Source: Hoplostethus atlanticus
Taxonomy: Eukaryota > Chordata > Actinopteri > Trachichthyiformes > Trachichthyidae
Direction of reading: 5' to 3'
NCBI GenBank assembly: GCA_034670405.1
Contig: JAXDDX010000005.1
Coordinates: 5,891,001-5,955,000 of the forward strand
Length of the DNA stretch: 64,000 nt
Part shown: piece after piece, positions 48,779-60,438 of the stretch
Layout: each line of letters opens with the position of its first letter
Position numbering within the stretch: position 1 is the stretch's first letter
Translations under genes and position numbers: made by a program
The notes under the pieces: generated by a model
What the model saw: only the letters and a program-made list of their open reading frames with translations
The model's database searches: none
Told to the model about the DNA's origin: nothing

Positions 48779-49546
48779 GTGGCTGTCAGAAAGCTTGACT
48801 TGGGGAGTCAGCCATGAGAAGCCTGCGCAACACAAGAGGACTGGAAGAGCCCGGGCCGGTGAGCCGTGCAGCACAACATCATGTTTATTTAATGGAGCGG
48901 ATGCCTAATTACTGACTGAGTTTGTTGCTGTTCGTTTATTTTCTAACTCCCCCCCCTCGGCGCCATTAGGTAGGGTAGGGCCGGTTCAGGAGTTCAGCGA
49001 CTGCTTCGCTTAAGTCTTCGCTCTGATGTACGATTTGGTTTCTCGTAGTGACCCGGTCAGCCTGTGCAAGGCAAGCTCAAGGCATGAAGGTGTGTGGGTG
49101 TGTGCACGTGTATACGTTTGTTTCCGAGCGGCTTTGTTTCCTCTTGAGTCAGCAAACTGCCAGCATAATTAAAAAGTTGAAATGGTTTTTTTTTGTTGTC
49201 AGCAGCTCTGTGCATTGGAGAGAAAGTGAGTTTCTCAGAGGGTGAGTGAATGGAAACGTGGGTTATAAGGAAATGAGCAGATGAAATAGAAGTGATCTAT
49301 GTGGGGTTGACGGCCCGTCTGGTGATTGATCTGTCTGTCTGTCTGAATGTACACTCACATGGCCACTTTATTAGGTACACCTATCTAGTACTGGGTAGGA
49401 CTCCCTTTTGCCCCCAGAACAGAGTTCTTCGCAGCATGGATTCAACAAGCTGCACTTCTGCACACCACTGTTGCAAAGAGCTGTCATTGGAGCGTTTGTG
49501 GCCTATAGCTCATCATCTTCTGCTAATGTGTGTTTGTGCCATCAAG
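48779..49546. other. Intron end before the sixth exon
   Basis: No gene. The final acceptor region is tgtttgtgccatcaag, with a weak pyrimidine tract and AAG instead of the usual YAG. Confidence 0.6.
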
Positions 49547-49686
49547 GTTGGGCTACGTGGACCACGCCGAGGAGTTGGCCTCCAGGTTCCTCCAGTGCTT
49601 CCCAAAGAACCGGCTTTCAGCCCAGGCAGCTCTGAACCACGAATATTTCAGCCACCTCCCTCCACGGCTCTGGGAGCTCCAAGACA
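49547..49686 (+). CDS. cdk14: cdk14 exon: end of kinase domain
   Basis: The first base completes Lys, then LGYVDHAEELASRFLQCFPK followed by NRLSAQAALNHEYFSHLPPR and LWELQD, 46 codons, and the first base of Met. KNRLSAQAALNHEYF is the end of the kinase domain (subdomain XI, with the conserved Arg of the xRxSA motif). The exon is 140 bp with donor a|gtacgt. The acceptor at 49545-49546 is AAG, which is less usual, but the phase (aa|g) and the protein match fix it. Open frames in other phases over this exon are shadows. Confidence 0.95.
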
Positions 49687-50419
49687 GTACGTAGTCCTAC
49701 TACCTCTGTAGCCATAGGGTTTCTATAGCGGTATCTGTATGTGATTGAATTTAAAAAAACACTGGAAACGGCAAAATAAAACTGTTTTACTTTTCTTTAA
49801 TTTTCTGATGTTTGCCTTATGATTAAGAAACTACGCTTCTAATGGGCTTCTAATGTGCTGGTAATGCATCAGCACTTTATACTTTCTTTTATACTATACT
49901 TTTATACCAAGAAATTCTGTGATAAAAAGCAAAGAAAATGCACTTATTGAACACATAATGGCTTAGGCTTGGTTTATTATTTATTTATATTATTGCACAA
50001 CAAAAGTGTCTTGAAATGGAAAATATCGGTTTCCATTTCAATATCACCTCCTGGAAATGTCTCCATGGTTGCATGGTACATAGGAATATCATCAAGGTCA
50101 TTTCTTTGGTTTCATCTTCGGATGAAAGCAGGAAGTATGACCAAAATTAGCTGACACTGAAGAACAATAACAACTTGCCCAATATTAATCGATACTAATC
50201 TACTTTTGAAGGACTCTTCCCATTGTAGTGGTATATGTTTTTTTTGACATTCACTTCAACCCAGCTGATGGAAAGCCAATTCCCATTTTGAGTTGTATGG
50301 CAATCTGACTTCTCTCTGTCGCTCTCTCTCTCTCTTGGGTTCTCTCCCTCTTTCCCTTTTGTGTTTTCTCTTTTGTGGAGATCCCTCAGCTCTACTGTAT
50401 CATACAAGCATGCCCTGTA

Positions 50420-50456
<37 letters not shown>

Positions 50457-52376
50457 GTAAAGAAGAAGGCGAGCAGCGACCCGGGGTTGTTTTTTTGTTC
50501 ACGCAGAGAAAGCCTGTCTTATTATGTGCATGCCGTTGGGACGGAAAGCCCAGCTGGACCTCTGCTGCCTGCCACAAGTTTGCTCAGTTTGATTTTTTTA
50601 TTTTTTTTTTTTCAGTTTTTGTTTTTATCTCGCTGACTTGTGTTCGCCCACAGCAAAAAAACACATGGAGTCGCTCTTTTAATAAGTGCCTCTCCTCCAA
50701 AAATACCAGAGGAGCACACAGTAACTTAGTTTTCAACACATGTCAAGTTTAGAAATAGAATTTTATTTTGCACAATATTAATACTGTTGTACACTCGGGG
50801 GGGGGCGGGGGGGATGTCAGAGGCTTTAGCCACAGCCTCACGTTTTTGGCGTCAATTCAGGTGACATATCAATTAATCCTATAGTGTCAGGTTAGCGCAT
50901 GAAAGTATGTCAGAGATGACTGCATATCCATATTCTTTGACAGGCTACATATAAGCCGCTGTTCATTAGCAGTGTAAAAGGCTGCTCAGCAGACCCGGGT
51001 GTGCCACCACCGCAGACAACCCACAGGGTGGTAATTTTAATGGGAGAATTTCATTTTTAATTCCCCAGATTAGGATTTTTTTTTTCAGCCTTATTAATCC
51101 CGTTATCAGCGCCCAGCAGGTTGTTCTATGTGAGGAGAAGCAGAAGGCGAGCGGTCACCGAGAGAGAAAGATGGCTCTTTTTGATTTTTTTTTTTGTCTT
51201 GCTTGCTCGCTCTGTCTTTCATTCTCTCTCTCTCATCCTCTCTCACTCCCTCATGCTCTCTTTAATGCACACGTTGACATGTATGCAACGCATGCAGACT
51301 CAAAGCAGCAGAGCCATTGAGGAGAGGGGGGAGAAAAAAATGGAAGTAAATGTGTGTGCGTGGAGAAGAGAAGCCTGGATTCTGTGTTGAGGGGGGGAAG
51401 GATGTGTCGGAAATGAATGCAGATGAGAAACGAAAATGAGATAAAGAACTGGCTAATTACTACAGCCGCTACACACCCGGCATGATAATTACATTCCCTC
51501 CACCAGAATAGACCCGCGCCAATGGGGACAGACAGCCGACACTCCACTGCTCCACTGTTTAACAAACCAAAATACAAAGATATAGCGGGCGTGGAAGAGA
51601 TAGAGCCTCAGATAGATTGTTGCACTTTTCAAGTAAATGGTCCCATCTTATTGCAGGGATAAAGAGCCTTGCAAGAGTCTTGTATAGCCGACCGTGCACC
51701 CTATTGTCTGATGCGCTATGGATGTATGCAGACAATACCCAGGCAGATTACCAGCGACAATGACAGAATTACTTGAGACAATGGCGTTCCAGGGGCGGGT
51801 GTTATACCATGCGGACTGGATCGGTGACATTTTGCAATTTTCGCTGACAGTGTAAGAGAGAGCAATGACCTTGAAGACAACCTTGCTGTCTCTTTGGACT
51901 ATTTATGTGGAAATTAAATGTTATTTTGATAGTGAAGTTCATCAAGTGCTTTCCTGTATTTGCCCAGTCCGATCCTCTGAATGGAGCAAGGGTCCGCATC
52001 AATGCGCCCCATTAGGAATTAATACTCTTCTAAAAAAGAAAAAAAAGACGAATGTTCAAATATTCACTGTGTGTCAAAATTGACAAAGTCTAAAGCAGAT
52101 TATGAACCAAAAAAACACCATTTGCGTCCCTTTCTGCTCTCTATGTTACCGATTGGTTCCATATCATTACCAACCATGTTGTCAGTGAGGGCATAATGTT
52201 GTCATGCTAGTTTGGCTAGCTGGCTAGACTAGAAATAGCTGACAGCCATGCTAGAAACAATGCAAAGAGAGGTGGAGGTTTTTTTTAAAATGATACCATA
52301 CCATTTGATATGAGTCGCTGGTCTATGCCGTAGCTCTTACTAAGGAGTTTGAGCTCTACATAGGTAGTTCACTCTG
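49687..52376. other. Intron, no gene
   Basis: A (CT)n tract lies at 50419-50456. G runs (G9 at 50797-50805, G7 at 50807-50813) sit side by side. The stretch 51420-51560 looks low in repeats and could be conserved non-coding sequence, which I cannot test. Confidence 0.5.
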
Positions 52377-52805
52377 TTAAAGGTGCAGTGTATCATTTTT
52401 AACCATCAATTTATCATTATCAAATGAATTGTGATACCTTGATATAATCGCCGTAAAAAATGAGACCATGGTGGAGACGATTGGTGGCCTTTATCTCACT
52501 CACATTTTTAGTATTTTTAGTCTCTCAGAAGACCACATTTCCAGTAAACCCCCTTGCTTCCTCTAGAGGTGATTTTTCCATCTTCCTTTCACTCCTTCCA
52601 CCATCTGCCGTTGCCAGAAACTCTTCTTTTAGCGCTTTAGCTCTGTTAGCGCTGGAAGAACAGCGCCCCATTCCTGTTTCGTGCCGTAAAGCGATCCAGC
52701 AGATTTCCCTCCAAATCCGACCCGGTGGCACACAATGTTAAGAGGCTGTTAGAGGCTGCCAAGTCTTCAGCTGTGATGGTCTGGTTTGTTTACAGTAAAT
52801 ATACT
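52377..52805 (+). repeat. Dispersed repeat family D, copy 1
   Basis: It shares with 59715-60000: aaaggt, atcatttntaaccatcaa, gaagaacagc, ttcctgttt, gtgcc, gcgatcca, cagatttccctccaaat and cccggtggcacacaatgtt, then ggtttgtttacagtaa, in the same orientation. The 93-codon frame at 52460-52741 lies inside it and is not called a gene. Confidence 0.75.
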
Positions 52806-52947
52806 AATGTCACAAAATGAATGTTGGTAATGATTTATTGACTGTTTTAACAACTTCATCAAAAGCCGGTCTCCAATGTAGCCGGTGATGAAGCTCCTCT
52901 CCTTTCCTACGTCATTCTAATCCTCCTCTCTCTTCTTCCCCCTGTAG

Positions 52948-53063
52948 TGTCTTCTATCTTTACGGTACCAAATGTCAAGCTGCAGACAGAGTGCGGGGAC
53001 AGCATACAGGTTTGCGCAAGGAGGAACAGTCATGGAAAAGCCTCCTCCGGCAGCAAACACTGA
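52948..53063 (+). CDS. cdk14: cdk14 last exon: C-terminal tail and stop
   Basis: Two bases complete Met, then SSIFTVPNVKLQTECGDSIQ and VCARRNSHGKASSGSKH, followed by TGA at 53061-53063. MSSIFTVPNVxLQ and the final SKH are conserved in CDK14. The piece between (TECGDSIQVCARR) is the most diverged part of the protein, as expected for a disordered tail. The acceptor is cttccccctgtag. Together the seven exons give 708 nt (235 residues plus stop), roughly the C-terminal half of a typical CDK14 of about 450-470 residues. No frameshift or premature stop occurs in any exon, so the gene looks intact over this part. Confidence 0.95.
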
Positions 53064-54435
53064 CCTGACGCAGCACCCTGCACGTGGCCGCCTGTCAGGT
53101 GCGTACCGACGCGCCACACAAGAAGAGAACCCACAAACAGTGTTGTGGCAGCACACACGTCTATACACAATCAGAAACTGGAACACACCTGTTAGATAAG
53201 AGTGAATGAAACTTGAATGATTTCTGTGGGGAAATTGAGATATTGCCAAAGCAAATAGTGATAGGATACAGGAATACAATGCAAGAAAATGGAATATAAG
53301 TGAGAATATAGCGAATATGGGGTTGGGGACACAACACACTAGAAATGTATGGAAAAAATGTATTACAGTGTTGTCAGGGTGTGCAAAATTACAGCAGTAG
53401 AGCTGCAACAACAAAAATGAAAATATGTACAATATGAAAATATGCTAAAAAGTATGAGATAAGTGAAGAATTGTAAAAATATGTATGCAGTATATAACAC
53501 ATTAGAAGGATATAAGAATATGAAAACAGCTTTTATGCATGCTGTGCAACATCATATTCATATTAATTGTAAAAACTATTTTCAAATATATTCATCTAAC
53601 ATGATTATCAAGCACTTCAGTGTCTGAGATGTACTTATTGTCTCACCTGGACAGATAAACTACAAAAAACAATTACCAGTGAAGAATCATTTCTACTGGC
53701 CAATAGAATGACTGTACCTTGTTTTTCGTCTGTGTTATGTTGTTGGTGGCCTCAGGCCTACTATGTGTCACCACATGGGAATAACACTAAGTTTCAGCGG
53801 TTCGGCTCGTTAACCATTCAGGGGCCCGTTTGATACAGAGCCATTGTTTCACTTTGATTTGACTGGCTCGCGCTCAGAGAGAGCGTACAGCGGCCAGCAG
53901 GGACAAAGTTTGAGTGTAGGCCAACCGGCGCGGCAGGCGACCGCTATTGATTTATCCACCAAAGACACATTTTTACCGGCATTTGGCACTTGGCGGGTGG
54001 TCATTTTCTGACCCCGGCTGTATTGGAACAATTCAATAACAGCTTACCACCTAACACTTCCCTACATCCCCCCCCCCCCCCCCACACGTCTGCACTGAAG
54101 CAGAGGATCCAGTAATAGCTGGTGGGACGGCCTTGAGTGGGCGAGGAGGGCATCCTATTCTTTAGAGACGGAGGGGGGGGCGGGCTGTATTTGCATGTAA
54201 TGAGAGGCGCAGGGGCCAAGCATGGGGATAATACTCAGTCTAATGATGGACTAGGCAGTGTGAGGGCCGACACAGGGCCACGGCACAGCACCGCTCTCCA
54301 GATTACATCTACAATTACTGACAGGTGCAGGGAGAGACACATGTTGGGGGATGACCATGAACCCACCACACCGCTAATCCTTCATTTGGATTTTGTTGCC
54401 ATTTTTGGGGGGCTAAGCGCTCATTGTTGTGTTGT
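53064..54435 (+). other. Probable 3' UTR and flank of cdk14
   Basis: It directly follows the stop codon. AT-rich from 53200 to 53640, with a C16 run at 54068-54083. No coding signal; the extent of the UTR cannot be fixed from sequence. Confidence 0.45.
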
Positions 54436-54665
54436 TGTTTTTTTTATTTGGTCTCCATCTTTGGTGCTCGGCACTCATCGCTGTGGTGTTTCTGCACTGC
54501 ACTTCCCAGAGATCACCTGTCAATCAAACAGTGTGTCCAGCACCTTTTTCCTTGGGTTTTTTGGTTGATGAAGTTTCCATAGGTGGCTTTCTTTTTCTTT
54601 GTCTGTTCAGCCACGGTGGCTGTCTACCCAGTTCTTCTTCTGTTTATTCCAAACAGACCAGAGAC
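54436..54665 (+). repeat. Family E, copy 2
   Basis: It aligns with 3255-3485 over its length (ctttggtgctcg, ctgtggtgtttctgca, tgtgtccagcac, tttgtctgttcag, tctgtttattccaaacag). Confidence 0.65.
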
Positions 54666-54988
54666 GTGAACCGCATCACTTCCTGCGCACCAGGGAGTGA
54701 TTTTTCCCTGCAAAGACCTACCTGGCAGCGGGTGTTTAGAACAGCACCCACCGCATACACGTGCTGATATACTCACATACATATTCCATACAGGCATAAC
54801 TAAGCCAAAGTGCATAGAGAAGAGTCGTCTCTGAATCCCCTTGAATCTCGCTTCTTTTTATTTCATGATGTTTTCTCTGCAAACGCTACACTTCTTCTCC
54901 AACATGGAGTAAATGGAGGCTGAGTGCCCTTCATTTACTATCCCAGTGAATATGATGAAGTGTGAGTTGCCTGATCTGGAGGCTCATG

Positions 54989-54989
<1 letters not shown>

Positions 54990-55028
<39 letters not shown>
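54990..55028. repeat. (TG)n microsatellite
   Basis: Uninterrupted TG tract followed by a G-rich stretch. Confidence 0.95.
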
Positions 55029-55029
<1 letters not shown>

Positions 55030-55109
55030 GGGGTGCTGGGGGTGGGGGGTGGGGTGGAAGTCACCCCACTGAGAGAGCTGTGTCCTCTCAGCTGCAGTAT
55101 TCACATTGA

Positions 55110-55115
55110 AATAAA
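55110..55115 (+). terminator. Candidate cdk14 poly(A) signal
   Basis: The first AATAAA I find after the stop codon, about 2.05 kb downstream. A T-rich stretch follows, but no strong GT-rich downstream element. Speculative: the true site may be elsewhere or use a variant signal. Confidence 0.2.
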
Positions 55116-55182
55116 CCTCTTTGTCCCTGCCAGTCCTAAAGCCTGACAGGCTGGGAGAGCCTCACTGATAGGAACCTAATCC

Positions 55183-55185
<3 letters not shown>

Positions 55186-55220
<35 letters not shown>

Positions 55221-55237
55221 ACACACACACACACACA
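55186..55237. repeat. (CA)n microsatellite
   Basis: CA tract with one TA interruption. Confidence 0.95.
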
Positions 55238-56749
55238 TTTACATGTGCACACAAACTTGAGCACAAACGCAAGCCGGGTTTCCAATCCAAGTATTTTTAT
55301 GTGAGTTATGATGTATCGAATTAGAAAAGCTGAATGGAAACAGCAAAAAAATGTATAAAATGTCCTCGAAATTGAAAAAAATGTTTTTTTACACTCGCTT
55401 GAGGTGGAAAAACTGAGATATATCTAAATGGAAACACATTTGTTGAATAAATGACGACACGGTGGCCCAGATGAATGCTTGGTCTCATTGCACAACAGAA
55501 CAATATCATGACCGGTACTACTTAAATGTTGAAATCATTTTTTTTTCTAGTGTTTTTTCCTTGTAGGATTTATTTGCTTCAGTCAATGGAAATGCACCTA
55601 ACTTGCATTTTATCTGGCACAACAAATGTGTCTGGCTGTCTAGTCTGTTACTGCAATAGGTAGTTATATCATACTGTATTGGTAATAGAGATATATGGAG
55701 AGCGCAATAAGCACCGTGCAAAGAAATCACATACCACTGAAACCACTGATTTTCTGGTGTAGTTTTATTAAAATCCAAAAGGTGAGGAGAAGGGAAAAGG
55801 GGAAGGGGAGAGCGAGGGAATAAAAGGAGAGATGGAAGGAGAGGCTTGCAGGAGCAGGGCAGGGATTCTTTTTTTTTGTTATTGTTGAGGCGGCGTTGTA
55901 TTATTTATAGGAGGTAGTGAAGGCAGGCCAGTTCAGACGGAGGAGAGCAGTGAAGGCGAGCAGCCCTTTCTCTTTTGTGGGTCTATTCCCAGTGGGCAGG
56001 CTTTGTGCAGGCTGGATGGCTGCCTTTTGAGGAAAACCCGGGCAGCCATTGAGCCGAGAGTGAAGGCCAGACCTGACTCGCCTTCGCCGAGACAGGCCAA
56101 CACTACAACGCTACAATGTCTGTCATCGCCACGGCCAAAGAGGGGGGAAAAAAGGAAGGGGAGGAGAGAAAGCGAGGGAGGAGGGGGGGGGGGGGGGAAA
56201 TAGTGGGAGTGTTTGGTTATAGCTGGGGACAGAAGAAAGAGAGTAGAGAATGGGGTGGGGTTTTTTTAGATGAGAAAAGAGAAAAGACAGAATGAGAGAA
56301 GTGGAAGATTGGAGGAAGGGAAGGAAGAGAGAGAGGGGAAAAGGAAAAAAGGTAGGTCTCCTTTACAGTAGCATACTCCATTGATCTATACTTATTCATG
56401 ATTCTGCATTATTCAGAAGAGTAGCTGATGCAACTAGGTGCCTGGTCTAGGCAACGCCCCCCCCTTCCCACCCCCCACCGCCAATCCACTCGATGACCAC
56501 AAAGTTCAACTCTCCACAACAAAAGCAGATTTAACGCAACAGCTAGCCGGAGCACTTCGCCCCGCCAGGGCTTCGTTCGTAGGCCGGAGCCATGTAAAAA
56601 AAAATAATTAAAAAAAAGGAGCCACTGTCAGAATAAAAGCCAGCGCATAAAACATCAATCCAATACAACAATCGGGGGACAGAAAGCAACATGAAAGAGG
56701 TAAAAACAACATCCCCCTCCCCGGTCCAAACATGAATCCAATGGCAGTC
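55238..56749. other. Intergenic, purine-rich patches, no gene
   Basis: Strongly purine-biased stretches lie at 55780-55860 and 56130-56355, with a G15 run at 56183-56197. Nothing coding recognised. Confidence 0.5.
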
Positions 56750-57380
56750 TGTCGCATTTTGGAAGGATCACCATGACGGATGGTATTTAATCATATTGCG
56801 CTTTATTTAGTGAGAGCTTTACTTTGAAACAACCTGAGAATCGGACAGTATTAAGATCAGTCTCCCACTGAGGCCCTCAATGGCACTTTTACACTTTCTT
56901 GCGCTACCACATCAAATATAACGTGTTTATCCTCCCTACTACCTACGACGCCACAGCAGTCACAAACCATCTGATAGCCGTCGACATACAAGTGCAGGCT
57001 TATTCTCTGTGCTTCCGCCGGTCACTCGGCCCTTGGCTTCACGGCAGCGCCAACCTCTCTGCGGTGTGTCAGAGCAGTCGGCCCATTACGGGTCAACAAG
57101 AGGACATCCTGGCCCTCCGAAAGCATCGCTGTGTCACTTTGAAGATAACGGCCACGGGCCAAAGCCAATCTGCAGTGTCCGGTATGTAGAGGTGCCAGCT
57201 ATTTATCTGAAATACGCACACACTTATTATTCCCGCCGTGGCGTCTTTCAACCGGAGCCACCAAATGTGCAAAACCGGCAATGTCAACGGGACAGAAAAT
57301 TATATTTTTTTTGTGCTCTGCAGCGGGAAGAAATAGATTTGTGCAGCCCACAAAACGACCTGTCAGAAAGTTTTTCTAGG
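56750..57380. other. Low-repeat intergenic stretch, candidate conserved element
   Basis: No microsatellite or shared repeat is visible over 600 bases, unusual for this window. Open frames at 56899-57189 and 57009-57383 overlap in two frames and show no known domain. It may be regulatory sequence between cdk14 and its neighbour; this is inference only. Confidence 0.3.
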
Positions 57381-57843
57381 TAGAGGACAAAGTGCTTTAA
57401 AGCATATCCCTGCTGCGAGCCCGTGGGGGGGAGAGGGGGGAGGAGGGAGGAAAGGATAACCAGAGGCATAGCCTTGAGAAATGGAGAGCCTTCAGTCAAA
57501 TCAGCCCCTCTGCCTCTTCTATACCATACTTGATTCCACTAGCTGAGGAGCTTCAGTGCCTGCCAGTAATGCATCCTTTCATTTCATTCCCATCCTCATG
57601 GAAAAGCAAAAAGATGTTAACTATAATTCCTCTGTAATTTGTTAGAATATGAATGCACTCACTTTCAACCCCGCGGTTACTTAATTTACCTTTAAGCTCC
57701 TTCTTTTATATCTGCTGGCACTCTGGATGTGGTGTTCGCACCACAATCTCTCATGAAACCTAATGCACAAAATGGGAATCTTGGTGAATAAAACGGTGAT
57801 TCAGAGTAGGAGTTTGAGTTCAATGTCGTTTTGGTTTATGTTA

Positions 57844-58302
57844 CTAGTAGCAGTAGTAGTAGTAGCAGTAGTAGTACTAGTAGCAGTAGCAGTAGTAGCA
57901 GTAGTAGCAACACTAGTAGCAGTAGCAGTAGTAGTAGTTGTAGTAGTAGTGGTAGTAATAGTAGTAGTAGTGGTAGTAGTAGTAGTAGTAGTAACAGTAG
58001 TAATAGTAGTAGTAGTAGTAGTGGTAGTAACAGCAATAGTAGTAGCAGTAGTAGCAGTAGTAGTAGTAGTAGTAACAGTAGTAATAGTAGTAGCAGTAGT
58101 AGCAGTAGTAGTAGTAGTAGTAACAGTAGTAATAGTAGTAGCAGTAGTAGCAGTAGTAGTAGTAGTAGTAACAGTAGTAATAGTAGTAGTAGTAGTAGTG
58201 GTAGTAACAGCAATAGTAGTAGCAGTAGTAGCAGTAGTAGTAGTAGTAGTAACAGTAGTAATAGTAGTAGCAGTAGTAGCAATTGTAATAGTAGTAATAG
58301 TA
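57844..58302. repeat. Imperfect (AGT)n array with 48-bp substructure
   Basis: agt, agc, aac, aat and ggt triplets. A 48-bp period (two Asn-type triplets three apart, then twelve Ser-type) is repeated at least four times, and a longer pattern including a ggtagtaacagcaat segment is present twice. Open frames of 177-245 codons here are low-complexity artefacts. Confidence 0.95.
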
Positions 58303-58505
58303 TCCTGTGTTTCAGTGGAGAATTTTTAGACCATGTCCCATGGTCTAAATGCAGTTTCCCTGACAACAATACAATTCTGGAGGAAAAACTGAATAGGATC
58401 TTTGGAATTCAAGATATTGAATATCTGTACAAAATACTGGCTACCAGCAGCTTCAATCCAAAAATATCAGTATCAGCCTTCAAAAACCCATATCAGTCAA
58501 TTTAC
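58303..58505 (+). repeat. Family A, copy 9, abutting the (AGT)n array
   Basis: tcctgtgtttcagtggagaa, cccatggtctaaatgcagtt, attctggaggaaaaactgaa, attgaatatctgtacaaaat and ttcaaaaacccatatcagtc follow the array directly. Other copies also carry a short att/tac-type trinucleotide tract at the same point (47806-47818, 59640-59660), so the array probably grew from this internal tract. Confidence 0.75.
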
Positions 58506-58717
58506 CCTGAGTGCTGCCCCCTCTCTCTCTCTTTCTCTCTCTCGCTCTCTCTGGGCCAGTATGATTGACAGGCCGGGGGATTGGATCTGATGAAGCGTCA
58601 GACGGTCAGAGAGGAGACTTAGAGAGGATGGGAATAAGAAGAAAAGAGAGAAGGAGATAGAGAGAGAGAGAGGGAGGAGGATGGAGAGGAATTGTGGAGG
58701 GTTCATGACTCCCCCGG

Positions 58718-58718
<1 letters not shown>

Positions 58719-58748
<30 letters not shown>
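58719..58748. repeat. (CA)n microsatellite
   Basis: Fifteen CA units between purine-rich flanks. Confidence 0.95.
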
Positions 58749-58751
<3 letters not shown>

Positions 58752-59429
58752 CTCCACTCCAGTAGCTTGTTATCCAATCCAGGACAAGGGAGGAGAGAGG
58801 AGAAGGAGGAGAGAAGCAGATAAACAGAGGAGGAGGAGGACGACAAGAGAGTGAGGAGGAGTCCTGCAGGAGGCGCAGGAATTGATTTGGTGTGTAATTT
58901 GTTGATCACGGGACGCGGCAAATGCCATCAGGCCAACACGTAGGAGGAGATCTGACTCTTAGTACCATAAGCTGCCCTCCCATTGCAATGACGCTCGCTC
59001 TGTCATTCCCGCTCTCACCCTTTCATCCCTTCCCACCACGCTAACCGGTCCTTCCCTCATCCCTCTTTTCCTTTCTTCCACCCCCACCATCCCACTCCAC
59101 TCTTGGTGCTCCGGTGGAGGGGAGGGGTTCTCTCACCTGTTAACACCTGAGAAAACAAAATATTGAAATCATTTCTTGACTTAGCCGCTACTAAATCTCC
59201 AAGCTACTCGCCGGTATGTGAATGCACAGCGCCGCAGCCTCTGACTGGTCTGATGCTTGTTGACTTCTACCGTACTGCCTGGTATACGAGTGCACGCTGT
59301 TTTTCCCTTACGCAGGTCTCTTGGGGCTCTGCATCCTCTAATTCTAAGCAGTGCTCACTGTAAAAAAAAGCCTCCTATAGAGACTAATAATAATGAATGT
59401 GATCACTGGCATGACTCTTACTGTAGATC
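58749..59429. other. Intergenic, no gene
   Basis: Purine-rich at 58780-58860, pyrimidine-rich at 58985-59100. Nothing coding recognised. Confidence 0.5.
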
Positions 59430-59665
59430 TAGGGTCCGACTGCTTTTGAAGGCCAAAACTGATACCAATCATTTTGGATTGAAGCTGCCGATAGCTGATA
59501 TTTTGTGCTGATATTCAGTATCTCTAAATTTGACCATTTTAATGCAAGTATTCCAGTTTCCTCCACAATTTTGTGGAAAAGGCTCTGAAACAGCATTTAT
59601 ACCACGAGGCACTAAAACTCTCCACTGAAACCCAGGATATACTACTAATAACAATAATCATAATA
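59430..59665 (-). repeat. Family A, copy 10
   Basis: Minus-strand tail to middle: tttgaaggccaaaactgata, ttggattgaagctgccgata, tctaaatttgaccatttt, ggaaaaggctctgaaacagc, aaactctccactgaaaccca, then an ata-rich trinucleotide tract. Confidence 0.75.
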
Positions 59666-59714
59666 ACAGCAAGAAAACATTTATTCATACTGATCAAAAT
59701 GTGGCATTAGAATC

Positions 59715-60000
59715 AATTCAGGTTAAAGGTACGTGGTGCAAAGGTATCATTTCTAACCATCAACATATTATTGTCAAAATCAATTGAGATACGTTGAGTT
59801 ACCTCTGTTTGCACTAGAAGAACAGCATCATCTTCCTGTTTTGTGCCATAAAGCAATTTGCCTTCGTGCCACAAAGCGATCCAATCCAATCCAGATTTCC
59901 CTCCAAATGCAACCCGGTGGCACACAATGTTGAATGCAGTGTAGAGGCCGGTAGAAGCTGCTGATCTTCTCAGTGATGGTCCCGTTTGTTTACAGTAATT
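59715..60000 (+). repeat. Family D, copy 2
   Basis: Aligned with 52377-52805, but lacking a central segment of about 150 bp. Confidence 0.7.
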
Positions 60001-60062
60001 GTAAGATTTATTGAATTTGGATAATCTCTGCAATTAGAATATAATCAATCAAACTGCATCAA

Positions 60063-60066
<4 letters not shown>

Positions 60067-60093
<27 letters not shown>

Positions 60094-60094
60094 G
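60067..60094. repeat. (TG)n microsatellite
   Basis: About 14 TG units. Confidence 0.95.
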
Positions 60095-60438
60095 GACACA
60101 GACATTAGCGATTCTGAGTTGTGATGGCTCAGGCTAGCTGTCCGCAGTGTCCAACCAGATGGCGTAATCCCCATCCAGGAAGTCAACTGGATGCACATGA
60201 AGAAAAGCCTTGCAGTTCCTTCCCTCTCTTTGTCGAGTCTGTTTCCACACACATTTCCCCCCCAAAAAAACGAGGAGTCGGAGAAACAGAAAGGAAGAGA
60301 GACAGGCAAGCTTGAAAAAAAAATATATTAGCCGCTTGGTGAACGCCCAGATTACTGTAAAAAAAATTAAAATAAAATAAAATCTCAATAATGGAGGATG
60401 TTTTCCAGAGAGGCATGGAGCACCACACCTTTTTCTTT

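Noticed and set aside
2042-53063. cdk15 (PFTK2) instead of cdk14
   Set aside because: The segments [27 protein letters not shown] and MSSIFTVPNV fit CDK14 and differ from CDK15.
52917-53432. 171-codon antisense frame over the last cdk14 exon
   Set aside because: The + strand exon is certain. The antisense product is unrecognised and mostly hydrophobic by AT-rich composition.
57763-58568. Frames of 177-245 codons around 58 kb
   Set aside because: Low-complexity readings of the (AGT)n array and family A.
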